Part shown: positions 1 to 7,080 of the stretch, piece after piece
Layout of the letters: each line of letters opens with the position of its first letter
How positions within the stretch are numbered: the stretch's first letter is position 1
Assembly: GCA_030427805.1 (NCBI GenBank)
Contig: JAUICP010000003.1
Coordinates: 195,758-259,757 of the forward strand
DNA length: 64,000 bases
Origin: Bdellovibrionia bacterium
GTDB lineage: Bacteria > Bdellovibrionota > Bdellovibrionia > Bdellovibrionales > JAGQZY01
Direction: 5' to 3'
Translations under genes and position numbers: made by a program
Notes under the pieces: generated by a model
Told to the model about the DNA's origin: nothing
Database searches by the model: none
Seen by the model: the letters and a program-made list of their open reading frames with translations, nothing else

Positions 1-1
1 T

Positions 2-193
2 GCAAAGAAGGCTGGCGCTGAATTTCTTTTCTTTACCACGAATACTGGACACACCGGAGACAAAGACAGTAATCGTGCCGACGAATTCGTACGTCGCGTT
101 CTCCTTCCCCTGGGAGAGGTCGAACTCTACAAAGAAAATGTCGACTACTTTGATTGCAAACAAAATATTTGGCGCTTAGCAAACTCTAACTAA
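2..193 (+). CDS. C-terminal fragment of an unidentified protein
   Basis: An open frame enters from the left edge and ends at a TAA at 191-193, giving 63 visible residues. It contains the stretch NTGHTGDKDSNRADEFV followed by RRVLLPLGEVELYKENVDYF. I do not recognise the family. The next gene on the right runs the opposite way, and the two stop codons lie 26 bases apart, so the genes converge. The start is outside the window. Coding is supported by the absence of stops in this frame and by ordinary amino-acid composition. The product could be anything, and only its 3' end is claimed. Confidence 0.5.
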   Translation, partial: AKKAGAEFLFFTTNTGHTGDKDSNRADEFVRRVLLPLGEVELYKENVDYFDCKQNIWRLANSN

Positions 194-219
194 AGGCAAA
201 CCCGGTAATGAGATCGAAA

Positions 220-960
220 CTAATCTTTAATTTTTGCGTGAAGTGCTGACTTAGTTGCCGAATAAGCTCTGTAGAAAGCATCGGGACCGCGGTGAAGATG
301 AAATGGAGAAACCCGCGGCAGATGATCGATAAAGTGCCAATGATTGTTCTCGCCCATGAAATTGGAATTTTCTTTTTTACCGGATTCTACGGACTGCCCC
401 TTAGATAGTAAGTAATGAGAAAAAATTCTCTCTTCACTATCAACTTCGGTAAAAGCTCGCTTATCTTTCACTCCTCCATCAACCAGGATCGAATTATCGA
501 TATAGCCCGGATGAAACATCAACGGAACACGACAGGAAGAGACCACGTACTCGGGCAAAAGGTCTCCCGATTTTTGCGCGATCAGTTTCAGGGATTTTAA
601 ATCGTATACGACAGCTTGAAAGGGCGTCTTTAGCTCGGAAAATTTCTGCGGTATCATCTCTTTCATAATTCCCAAAAACTTTTTCCCCTTGAGCAATCCA
701 GCACCGGGTGCTGGATCCCAAAAGTCGCCGCGGCGAAGACTCATCAATCGGTCAACGAAGCCATCGGGAGCTTCACCTGTGGCCATTGCCGCGCCAACCA
801 AGGCCCCGGCGCTACAACCGGAAATTTTAGCGGGCTTAAGACCTTCTTCATGGAGGGCTTTCCACAATCCACAGTGGGCAAAAAAGCCAAAGTATCCAGA
901 GGAAAGAACCAAGCTAAAATCTTTTTCTGCGAGCCAGTCGGCCAGAGTCTTTTTAGTCAT
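220..960 (-). CDS. Patatin-like phospholipase
   Basis: Predicted serine acyl hydrolase of the patatin (PNPLA) family, acting on phospholipids or other acyl esters with a Ser-Asp dyad. Visible motifs in order are a glycine-containing oxyanion-type loop LSSGYFGFFAHCG (about residues 19-31), the nucleophile elbow GCSAG with Ser50, and a DGG motif (VDGGV) near residue 160 that supplies the catalytic Asp. At 246 residues it is a compact, single-domain member. No signal peptide is evident, so it is probably cytoplasmic or delivered without Sec. The ATG has only a weak AAAGG upstream. It lies 25 bases downstream of the DUF3307-like gene on the same strand, so the two may be cotranscribed. Substrate is unknown. 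Confidence 0.85.
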   Translation of the reverse strand: MTKKTLADWLAEKDFSLVLSSGYFGFFAHCGLWKALHEEGLKPAKISGCSAGALVGAAMATGEAPDGFVDRLMSLRRGDFWDPAPGAGLLKGKKFLGIMKEMIPQKFSELKTPFQAVVYDLKSLKLIAQKSGDLLPEYVVSSCRVPLMFHPGYIDNSILVDGGVKDKRAFTEVDSEERIFSHYLLSKGQSVESGKKENSNFMGENNHWHFIDHLPRVSPFHLHRGPDAFYRAYSATKSALHAKIKD

Positions 961-985
961 TGCCTTTAAATTAGTGAATAAGGAG

Positions 986-1369
986 CTAGGTCGTCAACAA
1001 GGTGTAGATTATAGAGTAATGGGTCAAATGATGGATCATTTGATCAAAGCCTAAGGCATTCCAAAAACCGGGCTTATTTCGGTCGTTAAAGCGCCCCAGG
1101 TAGCGTGGGCCGGATTTGATCCGATCCATTGTGAAGTGAATCCCGAAGTCGACGAGGGCCAGCCACCAGAGGCTGGGATTGACATAGAGAGTAATTAAAA
1201 GGGTCAGAAATGCATGGACGCTACAATGAAGCGATAATGGCAATAGAAAGTTCCAGCCCGGCATGGCTTTCTTGAGCATATATTCTCTCTGTAAGGGAAA
1301 ATCAGCAATAAAGTGCTTGATTTGAAAGAGAACTAGCAATGAGAATAATTTTTCAACGGGAAAATCCAT
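986..1369 (-). CDS. DUF3307-like membrane protein
   Basis: A 127-residue integral membrane protein. The N-terminal segment contains LFQIKHFIADFPLQREYML, which resembles the conserved HxxADFxLQ motif of DUF3307 proteins. It is followed by hydrophobic helices (about residues 37-60 and 65-85) and a His-rich C-terminal helix (FDQMIHHLTHYSIIYTLL). DUF3307 proteins are small polytopic membrane proteins of unknown function. The ATG at 1369 is preceded by GGAG at a short spacing. It lies just upstream of the patatin gene on the same strand. Function is not inferred. Confidence 0.7.
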   Translation of the reverse strand: MDFPVEKLFSLLVLFQIKHFIADFPLQREYMLKKAMPGWNFLLPLSLHCSVHAFLTLLITLYVNPSLWWLALVDFGIHFTMDRIKSGPRYLGRFNDRNKPGFWNALGFDQMIHHLTHYSIIYTLLTT

Positions 1370-1483
1370 GGAGCTCCGGCAGTGTTGCTTTGCATTTATT
1401 GTCTTAAATTTACAGAGGTTTTTGAATCTATTTTAATTACTCCCCGACTTTCATTTGATCGAGATTTGTGAGAGCTTTAGTAA

Positions 1484-2215
1484 GTGGATCAGCAAAAGGG
1501 TTTTTTTTCGAATATTGCATTTAACTTAATCATTCCCGTGGTTATTTTGAATAACGGTTCAAAATACCTGGGCGACAATGGTCCACTCCTCGCACTACTT
1601 CTAGCACTCAGCTTTCCACTGGGCTACGGACTTTGGGACTACTACAAGCTCAAGAAAACCAATGCTCTTTCAATTCTCGGTATCGCAAATGTTGTCGTTA
1701 CGGGCGGTTTAGCTTTGGCCGATCTGGAAGGAATTTGGTTTGCCGTAAAAGAAGCGGCATTTCCTCTAATCATCGGAATTGCCATTGCCCTTTCAAGCCG
1801 CTCTGAAAAACCCTTTCTCGAGGACTTCATTACCGCTAGTGGCATCCTGCAATGGGAAATGGTCAAAGAACGACTTCTTGAAAATGATAAAATGAAGGAG
1901 TGGGCTCACATCATAAAGCGGGCCACCCTCTTCTTGGCAGGAAGCTTTTTAGTCAGTGCCATTGTCAATTTTGTTCTCGCAATTTTTATCTTCAAAGAAA
2001 TCGACCCGAGTCTTTCTGGAGATCAACGTTCTGAGGTTTTAAACAAGCAAATTGCCGAAATGACATGGATGGGTTTTTTAGTTTTAATGATTCCCTCTAT
2101 GATTATGACCGGGGCTATTCTCTGGTATGTCTTAAAAAATCTGTCCGCTATGACTTCATTGAGCACCGATGAAATTCTCGGCCAACCGGTGCAGGAACCC
2201 GTTCAGAAACCCTAG
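1484..2215 (+). CDS. VC0807-family-like integral membrane protein
   Basis: A 243-residue protein with about six hydrophobic segments: NIAFNLIIPVVIL near the N terminus, LLALLLALSFPLGYG, ANVVVTGGLALADLEGIWFAV, FPLIIGIAIALSS, a helix around residue 150 and one near 200. The N-terminal pattern, an asparagine-rich helix start followed by GPLLALLLAL, resembles the VC0807 family of uncharacterised inner-membrane proteins. The start is GTG without a strong ribosome-binding site. The stop overlaps the stop of the convergent gene on the right. Function is unknown, and the family assignment is from memory of the pattern only. Confidence 0.6.
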   Translation: MDQQKGFFSNIAFNLIIPVVILNNGSKYLGDNGPLLALLLALSFPLGYGLWDYYKLKKTNALSILGIANVVVTGGLALADLEGIWFAVKEAAFPLIIGIAIALSSRSEKPFLEDFITASGILQWEMVKERLLENDKMKEWAHIIKRATLFLAGSFLVSAIVNFVLAIFIFKEIDPSLSGDQRSEVLNKQIAEMTWMGFLVLMIPSMIMTGAILWYVLKNLSAMTSLSTDEILGQPVQEPVQKP

Positions 2216-2706
2216 TTTCCAGGCGCATTGGCCTTTCTGTCTTGGGACTCCAACTCGTACTCGCGCTCTTCAGAAAATTTGAGTTCAACTAAGGTTTGAT
2301 CGAGAGCTTCTCGGGTCTGGACATACTTTTTTCTTTTTCGGTTGCGAATTTCAGCCTCTTTTTCTAGCTCTTTCAAATAGCGTTGATAGGCCTCTTCTTC
2401 ATCTTTTTGACTTTTCGCCCTCTGAACTTCTACAAACTTTTGCCTAATTTGCTCTCGCTTCTCTTCCTCAGCACGACGCTCTTTACGCATAGCTTCAATA
2501 CCCTGGCGCCTCTGCTCTTGATACTCCAAATCTTCAATTTGGCGCTCGTAAAAGGAGAGAATTCGCGCTTTCAGCTTATCGACCTCTTTCTTTTGCTCGG
2601 GCGTGAGGGGCTTCTTTGCCTCTGCTGTTCCAGAAAAACTGAGACAGACGCTCGCAATAACAAAGGTCACCACAAAAAGAAGGGGCTTTTTTTGCATTTT
2701 CAACAT
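2212..2706 (-). CDS. Secreted charged coiled-coil protein
   Basis: A 164-residue protein. An N-terminal signal peptide (KKPLLFVVTFVIASVCLSFSGTAEA, cleavage likely after AEA) is followed by an almost purely Glu/Lys/Arg/Gln sequence with heptad spacing, from about residue 35 to 150, typical of a long alpha-helix or coiled coil. It is predicted periplasmic. No enzymatic motif is visible and I do not recognise a family. It converges with the upstream VC0807-like gene, with overlapping stop codons, and is divergent from the SohB gene, so 2707-2836 must carry both promoters. Confidence 0.65.
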   Translation of the reverse strand: MLKMQKKPLLFVVTFVIASVCLSFSGTAEAKKPLTPEQKKEVDKLKARILSFYERQIEDLEYQEQRRQGIEAMRKERRAEEEKREQIRQKFVEVQRAKSQKDEEEAYQRYLKELEKEAEIRNRKRKKYVQTREALDQTLVELKFSEEREYELESQDRKANAPGN

Positions 2707-2836
2707 GGGTACTCCTAGAACTATAATAACTCAAAAGCTAATGAAGACTAAATCTTGCAGTTTTCCCTCGACCTAGATCCTATCTAGACCTATTCTTGAA
2801 AGCCTATTCAGTCTGATCATCAACGAAAGGCCTCAA

Positions 2837-3865
2837 ATGGATATTCTCTTCGATCTTCTTCGGTTTGCCGGATCCACTCTTATAATTGTCGTGGGCATCA
2901 TCGCAGTAATGATCGTGCTGTTTATCCTCATCGCGCGCGCCAATATTCGACCCGAACTTGAAATAACAGCCATTAACAAAAGCTGGAAAGAGGCTAAAAA
3001 CTTTTTACAGGCGCAGATTCTCGGTAAAGCAGAGCTCAAACGCTTTCTTAAGTCTGAGAAGAAAGAAGAGAAAAAGTCGAGTAAAGAAAATGAAAAACAT
3101 CCTCAGGGCCGTCTCTTCGTCATAGAGTTCGAAGGCGATATTAAAGCCTCTCAAGTTGAGTCTTTGCGCAGGGAAATTACTGCGGTCTTACTCGTAGCCG
3201 AAAAAGGAGACGAAGTCCTCTTGAAGGTCGAGAGCCCCGGTGGAGTTGTTCACGGATACGGCTTAGCCGCTTCGCAAATTGATCGACTTAAACAAAAAGG
3301 CCTCAAGGTCACCATTTCGGTGGACAAGGTCGCTGCCAGTGGTGGTTACATGATGGCGTGCTTAGGTCACGAGATCATTGCTGCGCCCTTTGCCATACTC
3401 GGCAGCATTGGAGTCTTGGCGCAAATTCCAAATATCCATAAGTTGCTTAAAAAGAATGATGTGGACTTTTTAGAAGTCACCGCTGGAGAATACAAGCGAA
3501 CGGTTTCTCTTCTCGGTGAAATTACCGACAAAGGAATTAACAAGCTCAACGAGCAAATCAACGAAACCCATGACTTGTTCAAAAACTTTGTCTCTGAGCA
3601 CCGCCCGCAACTCGATATCTCAGCCGTTGCTACAGGTGAGTATTGGTACGGCAAACAGGCCCTAGAGAAAAAGCTCATTGATCGCATTCAAACAAGTGAT
3701 GATTATATTTTACACGCCATTGATGAAAAGAAAGTATTTCGCATTCGCTATAAGAAAAAGAAATCCATTCAAGAAAAACTCGCTGAAAGTGCCAACCTAG
3801 TTGTTCGTATGACAAGTCGTCAATTAGTCAAGTTTTGGCAAGAAATCAGCTTTGCAAAAGGCTAG
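2837..3865 (+). CDS. sohB: SohB-type signal-peptide peptidase (family S49)
   Basis: Membrane-anchored serine protease of the SohB/SppA (S49) family, thought to degrade signal peptides and misfolded periplasmic polypeptides. An N-terminal transmembrane segment (about residues 10-35) is followed by a charged linker and the ClpP-like S49 domain. The nucleophile is Ser168 in the ASGGYMMA motif and the general base is likely Lys220 in GEYKRTVS, matching the Ser-Lys dyad of the family. GSIGV lies between them. Length, 342 residues, is close to that of E. coli SohB (about 350). The ATG is preceded by AAAGG. It appears to be monocistronic, with no partner gene. Confidence 0.9.
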   Translation: MDILFDLLRFAGSTLIIVVGIIAVMIVLFILIARANIRPELEITAINKSWKEAKNFLQAQILGKAELKRFLKSEKKEEKKSSKENEKHPQGRLFVIEFEGDIKASQVESLRREITAVLLVAEKGDEVLLKVESPGGVVHGYGLAASQIDRLKQKGLKVTISVDKVAASGGYMMACLGHEIIAAPFAILGSIGVLAQIPNIHKLLKKNDVDFLEVTAGEYKRTVSLLGEITDKGINKLNEQINETHDLFKNFVSEHRPQLDISAVATGEYWYGKQALEKKLIDRIQTSDDYILHAIDEKKVFRIRYKKKKSIQEKLAESANLVVRMTSRQLVKFWQEISFAKG

Positions 3866-3987
3866 ATTCACCTCGACTTTCCGTTGATCTCTTCCCGTTC
3901 TATTTTAGGAATTGCTTAGAATTTCGATAAGATAGATGGTAAGCCGGTTTATTTATAGCCGGTCTTCCAATATTAGGAGGGGATATT

Positions 3988-5907
3988 GTGAAGACGCAGC
4001 CTATTTTATTGTTGCTCAGTTTAATTCTTTTTTCGTTGCCATCGATGGCTGCGGAACCAAGTGCGGATCAATTAAAAAAGTGGGATTTAGAACTCAATCA
4101 AACTTTTTCTGATATTGAGTCCGATGACCTTAGAGTTCTCTCAACGGCAGATTGCCGCAGAGAAATCGACCAAGCTTTTTCCGATCAGGCAAAAGATACG
4201 GGATCGAATCCAGACAAAGTCGTCACAGACCACATGGAGAAGAACAAAGAACACAGTAGTGGTTTTCTCGGTCGCTACCTCAAGTGGAGCCCGTCCGGTC
4301 TTCCCAAAACACCCATTGGTCCAAGTTGTGATAATAAGTATCTCGAAGAAGCCATTGAAGAAACTGCGGGCTACCCCATTGCCCAAGAGGCCAGATTGCG
4401 GGAGCACTTTGATCGCTGTGGTGAGGACTTACAAAGAGACTGGCCCGGTAACCTATGGGGCCTCGCAAAGATCGGCACGGTTAAGTACAACATGTGCGAT
4501 CACCCGCGCGTTCGAAAAATCCACTTTAAAGTTGATGATCAGTACATTCAGAGAGCCTACCTGGCTTTAAAGCCCGATCCTAAACCACGGCCGCTTGTCA
4601 TCATTAAATGCGGAGCATTTTGTAATACGGGAGACTCCACCGCTAAATGGTCGATGATGCACACCTTTGATTCAGGGCCCTTTAATGCCCTACTCGTAGG
4701 GAATTTCACGGGACTTCAGTTTACGACGGACAATCGTCGAATCGCCATTGGTGGCCACGAAGAAGGTATGACTTTTGTCCGCATAGCCAAGTGGTTAAGA
4801 AATCACAGACAACTCTCCAAAAGAATTTCAAGTATTCATATCGTGGGAATTAGTTTAGGTGGACATGCTGCCCTTTACGGTGGTTACTACAGCGGCTACA
4901 ACCGAACCTCTTTTAATCGTCCTCCGATTCAAAGTGCTATCGCCATCTGCCCTGCCGTCGACCTCCAGCCCTCTCTCAAGAATCTTTTTCAGACAAACAT
5001 CAAGGGCAAAATCATGCGACGCCTCTTTCTCTCTGAGGTGACCAAAGCCATTTCTATCGTTCCCATTTTAGGTGATATTTTTAGAAAGGCGACGGAGCCA
5101 GACGAAATAGCGGATAACCCTGAAATCCCTAATCGGATCGCCAATGGAGCCATCAAATACTACAACGAAACTAATTACCGCTGGCAACTTGATCCTTTTG
5201 AAAACTTACAGGTGACACAACCTGAGGAACTCTGGAAGCTCAACAAGTTTCAAAGATTCGCACGGGTCACTTCTGATATTCCCGTTCTCGCATTAAACTC
5301 GAAAAATGATTGGGTTGTTAATTTTAATATCAATGGTCGAGTCCTATCAAACACCCTCGATCAATTTAGAGGCTTATCCAAACTTCAAGTTATCAACTTT
5401 GAAAATGGTAACCACTGTGCTCTTAGTCAAGCCTACGGTTGGGACACGATGACCACCCTTATGAAAACCTACTTACTTTCTAACAGTCCCCAGATTTCTG
5501 CGGATCAAGAGGTACGAAGAACAAGTTTTCAGGCTTCAAACTGGGGACTCTTTCGAAATCTCTACAAAAATGAAGAGCATATTAGCCAGTACTGGAAAAT
5601 TGATTCTGGTGACGATCACTTTGTTGTTCGATTCAAGGTTTTCACTCCCTATAAAAGCTTCGGCTGCTGGAATGAGGACAATAAATACAATTCAAAGAGA
5701 ATGTGTTACCGAAAGTTCGCAGCCAAGGTACCTGTGGCGAATCTCCCTGTTCAATTAAGAAGAGTCCCTAAGAGCGAGTCCGAGGCTGAAGAAATGAGCC
5801 GATGGGCCAATCACAATATTAAGTTTGAAAACTCCGAGGGCCACAATCTCGAAGGAACAGAGGGCTTTCCAACTACAATTCGTTGGAAAAGTTACGAAAA
5901 CTACTAG
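3988..5907 (+). CDS. Secreted alpha/beta hydrolase
   Basis: A 639-residue exported protein. GTG at 3988 follows an AGGAGG ribosome-binding site at 3975-3980. A signal peptide (LLLSLILFSLPSMAA) is followed by about 170 residues without a recognised domain, then an alpha/beta-hydrolase core. The nucleophile elbow is GISLGG with Ser289. Candidate partners are Asp441 (SKNDWVV) and His476 (NGNHCAL), in the right order for a catalytic triad. Several Cys pairs suggest disulfides. An extra C-terminal region of about 150 residues follows the hydrolase fold. Substrate is unknown, with esterase or lipase activity the most likely. A strong terminator for this gene lies inside the converging gene at 5945-5968. 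Confidence 0.75.
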   Translation: MKTQPILLLLSLILFSLPSMAAEPSADQLKKWDLELNQTFSDIESDDLRVLSTADCRREIDQAFSDQAKDTGSNPDKVVTDHMEKNKEHSSGFLGRYLKWSPSGLPKTPIGPSCDNKYLEEAIEETAGYPIAQEARLREHFDRCGEDLQRDWPGNLWGLAKIGTVKYNMCDHPRVRKIHFKVDDQYIQRAYLALKPDPKPRPLVIIKCGAFCNTGDSTAKWSMMHTFDSGPFNALLVGNFTGLQFTTDNRRIAIGGHEEGMTFVRIAKWLRNHRQLSKRISSIHIVGISLGGHAALYGGYYSGYNRTSFNRPPIQSAIAICPAVDLQPSLKNLFQTNIKGKIMRRLFLSEVTKAISIVPILGDIFRKATEPDEIADNPEIPNRIANGAIKYYNETNYRWQLDPFENLQVTQPEELWKLNKFQRFARVTSDIPVLALNSKNDWVVNFNINGRVLSNTLDQFRGLSKLQVINFENGNHCALSQAYGWDTMTTLMKTYLLSNSPQISADQEVRRTSFQASNWGLFRNLYKNEEHISQYWKIDSGDDHFVVRFKVFTPYKSFGCWNEDNKYNSKRMCYRKFAAKVPVANLPVQLRRVPKSESEAEEMSRWANHNIKFENSEGHNLEGTEGFPTTIRWKSYENY

Positions 5908-6640
5908 ATTTTAAAAGATCAATTCTATCTGTAATTATTGAATCAACTCCTGTTCGCAGGAGTTTTTTCATTTGAAACTCCTTATTCACGACCCATGCTG
6001 CTACCTTTAAGTTTTTTTCTTTAAAGAGTTGAATCAATTCTTCATCGAGATAGTTGTGATCGAAATGAATTAAATGGGGCGAAGACAGAGCGAGTAGGGC
6101 CATCGATTTCAGAAGAGGCGAATTATGAGGATCAGCTTGCCAGGTAACAAGAAGAGCTCTTGGAATTTCAGGTAATGCTTGCTTCAGTTCAAACAAAACG
6201 ATGGGATTAAAACTAGAGACGAGGACCCTGCGATTTTTTGCAAGACTCTTGTATATAGGTACAAATAAATCTACAAATTCACCCTCTTTACCCATGGGGC
6301 ATTTAAATTCTATGTTAAATGCCAATTCTTCGGGAACCTCCTGAAAGATTTGATTGAGCCGCGGAACTGAATAATCGAGAAATAGCTCCCTTTCACTGAA
6401 CGCATCTAAATTACTCGGAATTTCTAGGAGTCGCTGCCCATGCTCATCGTGAAAACTAATCAGTGATTTCTTGAAAATCTGCACATCAAATTCAACCATG
6501 GGCGCAAAACTCTCAGTGACCTTTGAAATGGCCTCAATAGAGTTTTCCTTATAGCCTTCCATATGGGCCCCCCGATGAATTTGAAATCGAGGTAAATCCC
6601 AAGAAACCGGCCAATCCGGTGCTCTCCAAAAATAATTCAT
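5873..6640 (-). CDS. Glycerophosphodiester phosphodiesterase (GDPD)
   Basis: Hydrolyses glycerophosphodiesters to glycerol-3-phosphate and an alcohol. From the ATG at 6640 (255 residues) the motifs are His22-Arg-Gly, Glu32-Asn-Ser, the metal-binding EFDVQ pair, a second catalytic His in FHDEHG, NIEFKCP in the core, and a C-terminal AAWVVN...GVDSIITDR typical of GDPD. The frame remains open to a TTG at 6715. I prefer 6640 because a minus-strand intrinsic terminator (6690-6735) overlaps that TTG, and the intervening sequence lacks a ribosome-binding site. The last 35 bases overlap the end of the convergent hydrolase gene. No signal peptide is seen from the chosen start. Confidence 0.82.
   Translation of the reverse strand: MNYFWRAPDWPVSWDLPRFQIHRGAHMEGYKENSIEAISKVTESFAPMVEFDVQIFKKSLISFHDEHGQRLLEIPSNLDAFSERELFLDYSVPRLNQIFQEVPEELAFNIEFKCPMGKEGEFVDLFVPIYKSLAKNRRVLVSSFNPIVLFELKQALPEIPRALLVTWQADPHNSPLLKSMALLALSSPHLIHFDHNYLDEELIQLFKEKNLKVAAWVVNKEFQMKKLLRTGVDSIITDRIDLLKSSSFRNFSNEL
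5945..5968 (+). terminator. Intrinsic terminator embedded in the GDPD coding sequence
   Basis: An 8-bp perfect stem (AACTCCTG / CAGGAGTT) with a TTCG loop is followed by six T. It lies 38 bases past the stop of the secreted hydrolase gene, so it should end that transcript, while its other strand encodes the MKKLLRTGV part of GDPD. Confidence 0.8.
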
Positions 6641-6689
6641 GGCTTTGAAAATGGACTTATACACAAAGAGTAATATGCGGTGGTTTGGA

Positions 6690-6735
6690 AAAAAATTGAA
6701 GGGTTTTAATCTCAATTAACAAGATTAAAACCCTT
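6690..6735 (-). terminator. Minus-strand intrinsic terminator
   Basis: Perfect 14-bp inverted repeat with arms at 6699-6712 and 6722-6735 and a 9-base loop. Read on the minus strand, the stem is followed by CAATTTTTTT. It would end transcription coming from the AsmA-like gene at 7081-9351 and separate it from GDPD. Confidence 0.7.
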
Positions 6736-7080
6736 CATGCGCCCCCTTGACTCCCACCACTAGGCGAAGACCTACCGGGTCTGCCAAAAGCAAACTTGAA
6801 TTCCAAATCGAAAATGATTAGCAAGCTCATTTCCCGAACGGAGACTCATTGAACCGGTGGTTACCGAAGAAAAAACCAGTGCTGGTTACTCTCCTCCTGG
6901 ATCATGTTCTGTGAGAAGGTTATAACACATAGCGTTGATATTCCTTCTAGCAAAAGGCCCACCCTGAAAAAGAGACTTGCGACTGAGTCCATTATGGGTT
7001 CAAAAAAACAATACTTAATAATTTCAGGTATTTATAGAGGAAATTTTGGTTCTAAAATGAAACCTCAAGAGTCTAAGGGA
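6736..7080. other. 345-base stretch without a convincing gene
   Basis: Lies between the AsmA-like stop and the minus-strand terminator, so it is probably 3' untranslated sequence of that transcript. The minus strand holds a 43-codon frame beginning MDSVASLFFRVGLLLEG. A second frame overlaps it downstream and ends ELANHFRFGIQVCFWQTR. Neither has a good ribosome-binding site. A decayed gene or a small RNA is possible. Nothing firm can be assigned. Confidence 0.4.

Noticed and set aside
689-1054. 121-residue frame on the plus strand over the patatin and DUF3307 genes
   Set aside because: Antisense to two supported genes, no ribosome-binding site, compositionally odd.
6641-6715. Longer GDPD start at TTG 6715
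   Set aside because: Overlaps a minus-strand terminator and lacks a ribosome-binding site; ATG 6640 gives normal family N terminus.
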